This document shows positions 15,338-22,428 of a stretch of DNA of 31,285 nt, one piece after another. Each line of letters begins with the position of its first letter. Position 1 is the stretch's first letter. Made by a program: the position numbers and the translations under genes. The notes beneath the pieces are model-generated. The model searched no databases, had not been told where the DNA came from, and saw only the letters and a program-made list of their open reading frames with translations. This stretch comes from an uncultured Chlamydiae bacterium (lineage in GTDB: Bacteria > Chlamydiota > Chlamydiia > Chlamydiales > 2-12-FULL-49-11). The DNA lies in contig CALKUQ010000005.1 of NCBI GenBank assembly GCA_937996705.1, positions 1-31,285 on the forward strand, written 5' to 3'.

Positions 15338-17176
15338 ATGGAGACCTATAATTCACTACCATTTTTTGTTTGGAAGTTTATCAAACCTTTTAAATTAGGA
15401 TTTTTAATTATTTTTTTCAGCTCTCTAGTTTGGGCGCTAGAAGCTACTGTTTGGCCCTACCTCTTTCAAATCATTGTAGATATTCTTACAGCAACCGACT
15501 CAGATAGAGCCTCTGCCTGGCCCAGCTTAATCACCCCTTTAATATATGGACTCTCCCTTTGGATCGGAATTGATGCGGGGTACCGGATTCAAGGATTTGC
15601 TTTAGCAACCGTTATTCCCCGAATGGAGGCTAACATTCGGATGACCATGTTTGATCACATTCAACAACACTCTCCCAACTACTTTAATAATAGGCTAGCA
15701 GGCGAACTGGCAAATAAAATTTCAGATATGACCTTTCACGTAAGCTCTGTACTACAACTTATTTTAACAAATATAATACCAGGCATTTGCGCCCTTTTCC
15801 TCAGCATTTTCTTTTTTGCAAACATCAACTCGTTTTTCTCCTATGTGTTAACAGGATGGCTCTCCTTTTACCTACTCACCTGCCTCCTTTTTACAAAAAA
15901 ATGCACCCACTATGAAAATTCTTACGGAAGTGCAAGGTCTCTCCTTTTAGGGAAAATTGTTGATAGTTTAACAAACAACTTCGCAGTCAACCTCTTTCAC
16001 AGATTTCACTTCGAAAAAGGGATCATCGCCCCCTTTCAAAAAGACGAACGGGCAAAAAACAAAACGGCGAAACAATATGTCGAAGGGATGAGACTGGTTC
16101 TAAGTTTGATCACCGTGATCCTAGGGGGCATTGGGATCAATGGGTTTATGTTTTATTACTGGATAAATAACCTTATCTCCACAGGTGAAGTTGTCCAAAT
16201 TTTTAATACTACACTCAACCTAGCCCTTATCTTAACCGTGATCAATAACTCCCTCCCCCTCTTATTTCAGTCGCTCGGGATTTCAAAACAGGCTCTAACG
16301 GTTATGAACGATCCCAAAGATGTAGTAGACCCCCCCGATGCAAAACCCCTTATAGTGACAAAAGGGGAGATTGTTTTTGATAAAGTCTCCTTTCAATATG
16401 AAAAAAACAGAATCTTTCAAAACAAAGATGTCCGAATCCGGGGAGGCGAAAAAGTGGGCTTAGTCGGCTATTCGGGAGGGGGTAAATCCACATTTATCGG
16501 TCTAATTTTACGCTTCTACGGAGTAGAGAAAGGGAGAATACTAATTGATAATCAAGACCTTTCAAAAATTACCCTCGAGTCTTTGCGCAAACAAGTAGCC
16601 TTAATTCCCCAAGATCCCATCCTATTTCATAGAACTCTAAAAGAAAACATCCTCTATGGAAGACCCACAGCAAGTGACGAAGAGGTGTTTAGAGCAGCAG
16701 AATTCGCCCACTGCGACAAATTCATTAAAAAATTTCCCGACGGATACAACACCTATGTCGGCGAAAGAGGCTCTAAACTATCGGGCGGCGAGAGGCAAAG
16801 AATTGCTATTGCAAGAGCCCTCCTCTCCAACGCCCCCATACTCATACTCGATGAAGCAACCTCTGCACTAGACTCTGTCACCGAAAGATACATCCAAGAC
16901 AGCTTAAAAAAACTGATGAAAAACCGAACCTCCATCGTCGCAGCACACAGACTTGCAACCCTCTCCCAAATGGATCGAATCCTCGTCTTTGAAAAAGGAA
17001 GGATCGTTGAAGAGGGGACCCACACCTCCCTCATGGCCATAAACGGCCACTACGCAAAACTTTGGGACATGCAAGCCTGCGGCCTTCTTCCCGAAATCCC
17101 CCAGCGCATCAAACCCGCCCCCCTCCTCATCGAAAAACTCCCCACTAAATCCCCCGAAAACCTCCCTCCCCTCTAA
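15338..17176 (+). CDS. ABC exporter, fused membrane and ATPase domains (MsbA-like)
   Basis: A 612-residue half-transporter that would act as a homodimer (or heterodimer) in the inner membrane. Residues 1-320 hold about six hydrophobic segments of an ABC exporter membrane domain. The ATPase half shows an A-loop Tyr in VSFQYEKN, Walker A GYSGGGKST (Lys 383), the Q-loop ALIPQDPILF, the signature LSGGERQR (481-488), Walker B ILILDEATSALD (Asp near 506) and the switch HRLAT (about 535). The substrate cannot be told; lipid, lipid-A precursor, peptide and drug exporters share this architecture. It stands alone, divergent from the helicase. Its 3' part is strikingly rich in C-ending codons compared with its 5' part. 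No Shine-Dalgarno precedes the ATG. Confidence 0.92.
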   Translation: METYNSLPFFVWKFIKPFKLGFLIIFFSSLVWALEATVWPYLFQIIVDILTATDSDRASAWPSLITPLIYGLSLWIGIDAGYRIQGFALATVIPRMEANIRMTMFDHIQQHSPNYFNNRLAGELANKISDMTFHVSSVLQLILTNIIPGICALFLSIFFFANINSFFSYVLTGWLSFYLLTCLLFTKKCTHYENSYGSARSLLLGKIVDSLTNNFAVNLFHRFHFEKGIIAPFQKDERAKNKTAKQYVEGMRLVLSLITVILGGIGINGFMFYYWINNLISTGEVVQIFNTTLNLALILTVINNSLPLLFQSLGISKQALTVMNDPKDVVDPPDAKPLIVTKGEIVFDKVSFQYEKNRIFQNKDVRIRGGEKVGLVGYSGGGKSTFIGLILRFYGVEKGRILIDNQDLSKITLESLRKQVALIPQDPILFHRTLKENILYGRPTASDEEVFRAAEFAHCDKFIKKFPDGYNTYVGERGSKLSGGERQRIAIARALLSNAPILILDEATSALDSVTERYIQDSLKKLMKNRTSIVAAHRLATLSQMDRILVFEKGRIVEEGTHTSLMAINGHYAKLWDMQACGLLPEIPQRIKPAPLLIEKLPTKSPENLPPL

Positions 17177-17177
17177 C

Positions 17178-17207
17178 CCACATTTCTCTTAAAAAAGAGA
17201 AATGTGG
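17178..17207 (+). terminator. 13-bp-stem hairpin after the ABC exporter gene
   Basis: CCACATTTCTCTT and AAGAGAAATGTGG pair perfectly around an AAAA loop, starting two bases past the stop codon. The position fits a transcription terminator, but ACCAAAAAG follows instead of a U-run, so termination may be weak or the element may protect the 3' end. Confidence 0.6.
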
Positions 17208-17285
17208 ACCAAAAAGAAATTCACGAATTCAAGCCTGACCCCATATACCAAAAAGAAATTCCCGAATTCAGGCCTGACCCCATAT
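17208..17285. repeat. two tandem 39-bp copies with a GAATTC...TGACCCC core
   Basis: Positions 17208-17246 and 17247-17285 are direct head-to-tail copies differing at only two positions (CAC/CCC, TCAAG/TCAGG). Each contains CCAAAAAGAAATTC, a second GAATTC-type stretch and GCCTGACCCCATAT. The TGACCCC end recalls REP elements mobilised by IS200-like REP-associated tyrosine transposases and the element at 495-531. No transposase gene is in the window. Confidence 0.9.
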
Positions 17286-17337
17286 ACTCAATCTGCTGAT
17301 ATCAAGAAAGCTACCTAAAAACAACGTTCTGCTAACA

Positions 17338-17343
17338 TATAAT
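17338..17343 (+). promoter_or_regulatory. -10 element of the Cys-repeat gene
   Basis: A perfect TATAAT 22 bases before the ATG at 17365, with the ribosome-binding site AAAGGA between them (17354-17359). No convincing -35 is visible 16-18 bp upstream. Confidence 0.45.
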
Positions 17344-17364
17344 TAAAATAAAAAAAGGATAAAC

Positions 17365-18777
17365 ATGACTAATTATAATAAAACAGCTGTTGCATTCCAA
17401 AATAACACTAACTATACAATAAGAATCACAGCCCCCTCTTTTAGCAGCAACTTGTCCGATAATATCTGGACCTACGCTTTTTCTTATCAAAACTCCCCTG
17501 ACAATGGGCCTTTATTAACAGACTTTGGAGGTTCGTTCAAACTTAATACATCAACAGATGGCACTACTGCCTACTTTGAAATACCGGCAGAAAGTGTCGG
17601 AACAGCCCGTCAATTAAATATAACCCCGACGCCACAAGATCCAAAATTAATCGATGGATTTTACAACTGTAACAATGGGCCTTATTTGTTTACAGATATT
17701 GTCTCTAAAACTGACCATGGTTGTCCAGATCAGCAAGAGCAAACACTTAAGAATCCAAGTAGCATAGATTTCCAAATAGCATTTATAGATCCTACTGGAA
17801 ATGTTTCAACAAGCTACCCTTTTTACATTCGACAACCAAGCCTTTCAGATTACTTAGACGCAAATGACTCTCAGTATATTTTTGCGACAGACCTTAACCC
17901 GCAATCTTTGTTTAAAATAGTTTTCTCCTACACCAATGACGTTTTTAATTTTACTATCAATCAATGCGAAACAACTCAATTGACAAACAAAGAACAACAC
18001 CCTACCTCATGCAGAAATGCAGACGAATCTTCGAGTCCTTGCCCTTCCGAATACAATCAATCTTTCTGTGAATGTCCACCTCAATTAATTTATTCAAACC
18101 CATCTAATCAATTAGTTTGTTGCAGCTCTCCCAATCATGCAGTAATAAATAATAGTTGCGTTTGTAGCGACCCTATCATGAATAACGTTAATAACGTCTG
18201 TACTTGCCCAGATCCAAGTATGACTGTTGTAAACGGCAAGTGCACATGTAGTATGCCAAATGAAATATATCAAAATGGTGCATGTGTTTGCAGTGACCCT
18301 TTAATGGATAAAATTAATAACGTCTGCACCTGCCCAAATCCTAACATGAATGTGATAAATGGAACATGTACATGTTCATATCCACTCTTTCTTTGCGGAA
18401 CAAACCTTTGCTGTGATGCCAACGCAAATGAAGCTTGCAATCAAATTCAAAAAGGTGTCTTTGAATGCCAACCTCCCTGCACCGACCCTTTAATGAATCG
18501 AGTTAACGGTGTCTGCACTTGCCCAGATCCAAGTATGACTGTTGTAAACGGCAAATGTACATGTAGTATGCCAAATCAAATTCAACAAGGATATACATGT
18601 GTTTGCATTGACCCTTTAATGAATAAAATTAATAACGTCTGTACCTGCCCAAATCCTAACATGAATGTGATAAATGGAACATGTACATGCAGTCTAAGTA
18701 ATTCATGCGGGACAAGTTGTTGCAGTGACGCTCAAACGTGCATATTTTCTGGGAATTCTGCACCTTATTGCTCCTAA
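17365..18777 (+). CDS. Cys-rich protein with 14-residue CxC repeats
   Basis: A 470-residue protein I cannot assign to a known family. Residues 1-200 look like a beta-rich domain (AFQNNTNYTIRITAPSF at the start) with few Cys. From residue 252 the protein is built of units C-[TV]-C followed by exactly 11 residues, with consensus P-x-M-x-x-[IV]-N-[NG] inside, for example CTCPNPNMNVINGT. One array of six units (252-337) is separated from a second of five (372-442) by a different Cys cluster (CGTNLCCDANANEAC). The end has CGTSCCSDAQTC. The spacing suggests small disulfide-bonded or metal-binding modules, EGF-like in flavour but not a canonical EGF. There is no Sec signal peptide, so a non-Sec route such as type III secretion is possible (inference). 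AAAGGA before the ATG and a strong terminator after the stop indicate a single-gene transcript. Confidence 0.85.
   Translation: MTNYNKTAVAFQNNTNYTIRITAPSFSSNLSDNIWTYAFSYQNSPDNGPLLTDFGGSFKLNTSTDGTTAYFEIPAESVGTARQLNITPTPQDPKLIDGFYNCNNGPYLFTDIVSKTDHGCPDQQEQTLKNPSSIDFQIAFIDPTGNVSTSYPFYIRQPSLSDYLDANDSQYIFATDLNPQSLFKIVFSYTNDVFNFTINQCETTQLTNKEQHPTSCRNADESSSPCPSEYNQSFCECPPQLIYSNPSNQLVCCSSPNHAVINNSCVCSDPIMNNVNNVCTCPDPSMTVVNGKCTCSMPNEIYQNGACVCSDPLMDKINNVCTCPNPNMNVINGTCTCSYPLFLCGTNLCCDANANEACNQIQKGVFECQPPCTDPLMNRVNGVCTCPDPSMTVVNGKCTCSMPNQIQQGYTCVCIDPLMNKINNVCTCPNPNMNVINGTCTCSLSNSCGTSCCSDAQTCIFSGNSAPYCS
18118..18690 (+). repeat. two homologous blocks of 42-bp repeats within the Cys-repeat gene
   Basis: Blocks 18118-18375 and 18478-18690 each consist of 42-bp units (14 codons). 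Beyond the unit periodicity, long stretches are nearly identical at an offset of 315 bp (compare the sequence from 18196 with that from 18511). A multi-unit segment was therefore duplicated recently. Differences are scattered and include silent changes such as GGCAAG/GGCAAA. Confidence 0.9.
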
Positions 18778-18792
18778 TGAGGTAATGGATCT

Positions 18793-18841
18793 AATGGAGT
18801 CAGATAGTCTCTATGACCTAGCTGACTCCATTTTTCATTTT
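18793..18841 (+). terminator. rho-independent terminator of the Cys-repeat gene
   Basis: ATGGAGTCAG (18794-18803) pairs perfectly with CTGACTCCAT (18822-18831), with one more A-T pair outside, and runs into TTTTTCATTTT. It lies 16 bp past the stop codon and separates this gene from the DUF1207 gene. Confidence 0.88.
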
Positions 18842-18904
18842 GTTCATTTGTGGAAAATATCAAGAATGTAGTATATAGGAATCAAAGTTGCATTTGAGGT
18901 TTTT

Positions 18905-20119
18905 TTGCGCTATTTTTTTTCTGCTTCGATGGTTTTTGTGATGGCATCTTCATGTTTAGTTGCATTAAGCGCTCAAGAGGATGAGGAAGTTTTACTCATA
19001 GCTGAGAATGCAAAGAAGCAAAATTTAAGGTTATCGAGGCAGGATCAGATTCCGCAGGAGCGTTTGAAGGAAGAGACTGCTTCTTATTTAGAAGGGTATA
19101 TTCAGGCGCTGATTGATGCCAACTATCATGAATTAAATGTTCTTGTTTATGTAAATAAAGACGGCGTGGTCTTTTTGTATAACTTACCAAAAGATGATCG
19201 AATACGAAATTCAATTATTGAGTTTGTAAAAGATTTGCCTGATGTTGTTCAGGTTAAGGTTGCTGATCTTGATCCCGCCGCACGAGAGCGGATTGAAGAG
19301 CGTCAACCGATTCGTCAAGTAAAAGGGGTTTGGTTTCCTGAGTCGACTGTTCTTTTTCAGCCTCTTATCGCAAACCCAAGAGAACCGATTTATTCGATTG
19401 CGTATCGTTATAACGATGTTTTAGCAAAAAATCAGATTGCGATCTCCCTTGGCGATTTTTTCCCCATTTTTAGGTGGTTTGATGTCTTTCCTTGGCACGG
19501 CGATCTTCAAATCGATATCGCAGCTTGCGTCTGGGCCGATTTCGATATGAGCCCCAAATGTCATCCAAACGGTGAGTGGGCAGAGCTGATTACTACCGAC
19601 TACATTTTAATGATCCCCTTTTCCTACGCGATTAATAAGTGGTCATACAGACTTAGAGCCTACCATATCTCAAGTCACTTAGGTGATGAGTACATGGTCA
19701 ATCACATTGAAGTAAATAGAGTTAACCCAAGCTTTGAAGCGATCGATTTTTTTGTCTCCTATCAGGCAACAAACGGCCTACGCATTTACGGCGGTCCCGG
19801 CTTTGTTGTAAATAGCGATAACAGCTATCCTATGAAAGTCTTCTATGCTGAATATGGACTCGAGTGGCGCTTTATGGGGCTGCGCTACCACTACCACAGA
19901 CTCTATGGCGCCCCCTTCTTCGCAGCCGACTTCCAAAACTGGCAAGCCAATCACTTTCAATTTAGCACGACCCTTCAGCTCGGTTACGAATGGTCTAAGC
20001 TCCAAGGCGCCGGCCGTAAAGTCCGCCTCTTTGCCGAATATCACAACGGCTACAGTGAAGGCCAATTTTTCAAAGACCGTACTCAATACGTTGCAGCTCG
20101 CCTCTCTTGGGGATTCTAA
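18905..20119 (+). CDS. DUF1207-type outer-membrane protein, TTG start
   Basis: A 404-residue exported protein of unknown function. The start is TTG, with GAGG (18896-18899) five bases before it. The first ATG, eight codons later, has no ribosome-binding site and would cut the signal peptide. MRYFFSASMVFVMASSCLVA is a clear signal peptide with likely cleavage after ALSA. A leader domain (30-130) precedes the DUF1207 region, recognisable by PLIANPREPIYSIAYRY, the ISLGDFFPIFRW segment, TTDYILMIPFSYAI, RAYHISSHLGDEY (about 247-260) and FEAIDFFVSYQ. Alternating hydrophobic residues and a C-terminal Phe (LSWGF) suggest a beta-barrel in the outer membrane. It ends 12 bp from the convergent glycosyltransferase gene. 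The 3' third is rich in C-ending codons. Family assignment is from remembered motifs. Confidence 0.82.
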   Translation: MRYFFSASMVFVMASSCLVALSAQEDEEVLLIAENAKKQNLRLSRQDQIPQERLKEETASYLEGYIQALIDANYHELNVLVYVNKDGVVFLYNLPKDDRIRNSIIEFVKDLPDVVQVKVADLDPAARERIEERQPIRQVKGVWFPESTVLFQPLIANPREPIYSIAYRYNDVLAKNQIAISLGDFFPIFRWFDVFPWHGDLQIDIAACVWADFDMSPKCHPNGEWAELITTDYILMIPFSYAINKWSYRLRAYHISSHLGDEYMVNHIEVNRVNPSFEAIDFFVSYQATNGLRIYGGPGFVVNSDNSYPMKVFYAEYGLEWRFMGLRYHYHRLYGAPFFAADFQNWQANHFQFSTTLQLGYEWSKLQGAGRKVRLFAEYHNGYSEGQFFKDRTQYVAARLSWGF

Positions 20120-20131
20120 AAACCTAAATTG

Positions 20132-21610
20132 TTAAGCGGCTGAGAGTAGATCTACATAAGGTGTAATCACTTCGACATGATCATTCACAAAAGCTACTAA
20201 CCGCTCAAAATCGCTCGGAAGAAATTTCGGAATGTCGTGTCCTAGAAAATAGCAAACACTTGTTCCGACAATGACATTTTTTTTACCTGCCAAAATTGAT
20301 TTCAAATTAAGCTCAAAATCTTCCAGGCTGTGCATATAATTTTTATTGAAGCCGCCAAGTTCTTGATAGAGCTTTCGACTAATCATCAAGACATCGCGGG
20401 AAGCTCCTAAAACACCCCTTACCACTTTATTTTGATATTTGTATGCAGACTGAAATCCTTGATAACCAAGAGCTAATTCGTAACCCTCCTCGGTCTGGGT
20501 CGAAATAAGCTGGAGTCCAAAATGACGCACCATATTATTGCGAGTGTGCATTCTGGCGCCGATTGTCCCACAATTTTCACGATCTTCTTGGTAGGCTTTT
20601 ACCATGCGCGAGATCCCATCATTTAGAAAGATCACCTCGGCATTGCAAAAAAGAAACAGCTCCGTATCGTTTAAGTTCTTTGTCTCCATCACCTCTTCGT
20701 AAATCGAAGGAAGATGCTCATGCTTCATTTCAATTAGTGATACGTTGTGGTGGGGAATAATAAAATTTCGAATCGATTCCAAATCATCTGCTGACGACCC
20801 TAAATCAATCACATAAATATCTAAATTAGGATATTTGCAATGTTCAAAAATAGATTCTAAGCAGGAAGCAAGCTCCACAGGTTTTGATTTTGTCGCGATA
20901 AATAAGCCAACCTTCGGAGGGAGGTCCACTTTAATCGGAGTACTTGTAAGAAAAATTTCAGGTTTGATTCGGAGGGGCAATTTTGTCTGTTTTTTGACAA
21001 ATAGATTCCTATTTTGGATCCACTCTTGATTTTGAGGATTGAGCCCTACTTTAAGCACTTTAATATCCGAAATCACCCCGATTGTTACCTTTTTTTGATA
21101 ATTGGTAACAAAAAAGTCGAGATCGTAAAACGAATCTGATATAAACTGCTCATCAAATCTTGACTGAAGTCTTGCTCGATACACTCCAAATAAAGAATCA
21201 TCTAATGCAACAACGGGGATAATTTTTCCTGGAAAATTCTCTGAAAATTTTTGCTCATGACTCTTATCAAATTTTTCATACCAAATTCTTCCTACAAGCG
21301 GCTCCTCTTTTTCCCATACAAGCCCTGACATCGGAACGATAATCGAACCTACCACCCCTAAAACACCAAATTGAGAAGTTTGAAACCGTTCTATTAACTT
21401 TTCTCCCCATCCATTTACGGGCAATTCAACGTCTTCTCGAATAAATACAATCACTTCATGTTTTGCACTTTTAAGGGCTAGATTATATCCCCTTGAAAAG
21501 GAGCTATTAGAAAAATTCAAAACTTCAACATCTTTTGAACCAGAACTTTCCACCCACCTCTTCTCTCTTTCGAAATCTCTTTTTTCACTACAGTAAACGA
21601 GCGTAAGCAT
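20132..21610 (-). CDS. tandem GT2-type glycosyltransferase-like protein
   Basis: A 492-residue cytoplasmic protein with two GT-A-like halves. The first (1-210) has SRGYNLALKSAKHEVIVFIREDVEL, a family-2-like nucleotide-binding layout with EDVE at the acidic site. The second (about 235-480) has VGLFIATKSKPVELASCLESI, FCNAEVIFLNDG where a DxD would stand, TIGARMHTRNNMVRHFGLQL, and LGGFNKNYMHSLEDFELNLK carrying the usual ED. The DxD position in the second half is degenerate (NAE), so that half may be inactive or metal-independent. The role is probably sugar transfer to a surface glycan or protein; donor and acceptor are unknown. GGGAG seven bases before the ATG supports the start. It lies 68 bp downstream of the peroxiredoxin-like gene on the same strand. 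Confidence 0.8.
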   Translation of the reverse strand: MLTLVYCSEKRDFEREKRWVESSGSKDVEVLNFSNSSFSRGYNLALKSAKHEVIVFIREDVELPVNGWGEKLIERFQTSQFGVLGVVGSIIVPMSGLVWEKEEPLVGRIWYEKFDKSHEQKFSENFPGKIIPVVALDDSLFGVYRARLQSRFDEQFISDSFYDLDFFVTNYQKKVTIGVISDIKVLKVGLNPQNQEWIQNRNLFVKKQTKLPLRIKPEIFLTSTPIKVDLPPKVGLFIATKSKPVELASCLESIFEHCKYPNLDIYVIDLGSSADDLESIRNFIIPHHNVSLIEMKHEHLPSIYEEVMETKNLNDTELFLFCNAEVIFLNDGISRMVKAYQEDRENCGTIGARMHTRNNMVRHFGLQLISTQTEEGYELALGYQGFQSAYKYQNKVVRGVLGASRDVLMISRKLYQELGGFNKNYMHSLEDFELNLKSILAGKKNVIVGTSVCYFLGHDIPKFLPSDFERLVAFVNDHVEVITPYVDLLSAA

Positions 21611-21678
21611 GAAAGTACTCCCTTTTACTTAAGTAGAATCACATTCCCTCTATTTCAAGCAAGAAGTAGGATAACTTA

Positions 21679-22176
21679 CTAATTTAGATCACGTAGTGCA
21701 AGAAGTGGATGCCTGACTGACAAATTATCCTCATATTTTCTAAAGATTCTTCCATCAGGGCCGATCAGATAAGAGATAAATTTACCTCCAAGAATTCCCC
21801 GCGCCCCATACTTTCGAATCACCTCTTCCTCAGGATCAGAAAGGAGGTCATAGGTAAGGTTCATCTTTTTATGAAAATTCAAATGGGTCTTCATGAAGTC
21901 GTTGCTCACCCCATAGATGACAACATTCTTCCCTTTAAATTCCTGATATTTAGCTTCAAACGCCTTCGTCACCTGCGCGCTATGAAAGACAAAATCTCTT
22001 GGATAAAAAAAGAGCAACACAAATTGCCCTCGATGCTCGCGCAATGTGTGAGTAAACCCCTCTTGATCATATAATTGAAATTCCGGTGCATCCTGACCAA
22101 AATCAAGGGCCATCACCTTAATCGAAAAAAGACAAAAAAGCTTCGCCCAAAACCTATAAACTTGATACCATGACAT
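21679..22176 (-). CDS. peroxiredoxin-like (Bcp/AhpC-TSA) protein lacking the peroxidatic Cys
   Basis: A 165-residue thioredoxin-fold protein resembling Bcp/PrxQ: FGQDAPEFQLYDQEG, GQFVLLFFYPRDF, VVIYGVSNDFMKTHLNFHKK, LLSDPEEEVIRKYGA and a short C-terminus. In active Bcp proteins the segment after FYPxDF reads TPGCT; here it is VFHSA, with Ser (codon AGC) where the catalytic Cys should be. The only Cys in the protein lies in the N-terminal hydrophobic stretch (WAKLFCLFSIKVMA), which could be a signal peptide cut near VMA. Peroxidase activity by the usual mechanism is therefore unlikely. The start is uncertain: GAGG precedes this ATG by only one base, and a second ATG at residue 22 would give a cytoplasmic form. 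It is divergent from the DUF167 gene with 27 bp between starts. Confidence 0.85.
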   Translation of the reverse strand: MSWYQVYRFWAKLFCLFSIKVMALDFGQDAPEFQLYDQEGFTHTLREHRGQFVLLFFYPRDFVFHSAQVTKAFEAKYQEFKGKNVVIYGVSNDFMKTHLNFHKKMNLTYDLLSDPEEEVIRKYGARGILGGKFISYLIGPDGRIFRKYEDNLSVRHPLLALRDLN

Positions 22177-22203
22177 ACCTCAAAAGAGTATCAAAAAATT
22201 CCA

Positions 22204-22428
22204 ATGATTATCAAGGTCAAAGTCACCCCAAACGCCAGAGAGGATAAAGTTCTTGAAGAAGTGGACGGCATCCTAAAAGTAAAACTCCGCGCCCCCCCCG
22301 AAGATGGCAAAGCCAACCTCGCCCTCATCGATCTCCTCGCAAAACACTTCAAACTCCCCAAACGCTGCATCATCATCCAATCCGGCCACACCTCCCGCCT
22401 CAAGCACATCCTCCTCGATTCTAAGTAG
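22204..22428 (+). CDS. DUF167 (YggU/UPF0235) family protein
   Basis: A 74-residue protein, somewhat shorter than the family's usual 90-100. It shows the typical pattern: IKVKVTPNAREDKV, LKVKLRAPPEDGKANLALIDLLAKHF and the IIIQSGHTSRLKHILL strand-helix end. The function is unknown across bacteria and eukaryotes. About 43 of 74 codons end in C and only about 8 in T, far more skewed than neighbouring genes. No Shine-Dalgarno precedes the ATG. Its stop codon overlaps the end of the convergent GH16 gene by eight bases (shared CTAAGTAG). Recognition is by sequence pattern. Confidence 0.85.
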   Translation: MIIKVKVTPNAREDKVLEEVDGILKVKLRAPPEDGKANLALIDLLAKHFKLPKRCIIIQSGHTSRLKHILLDSK

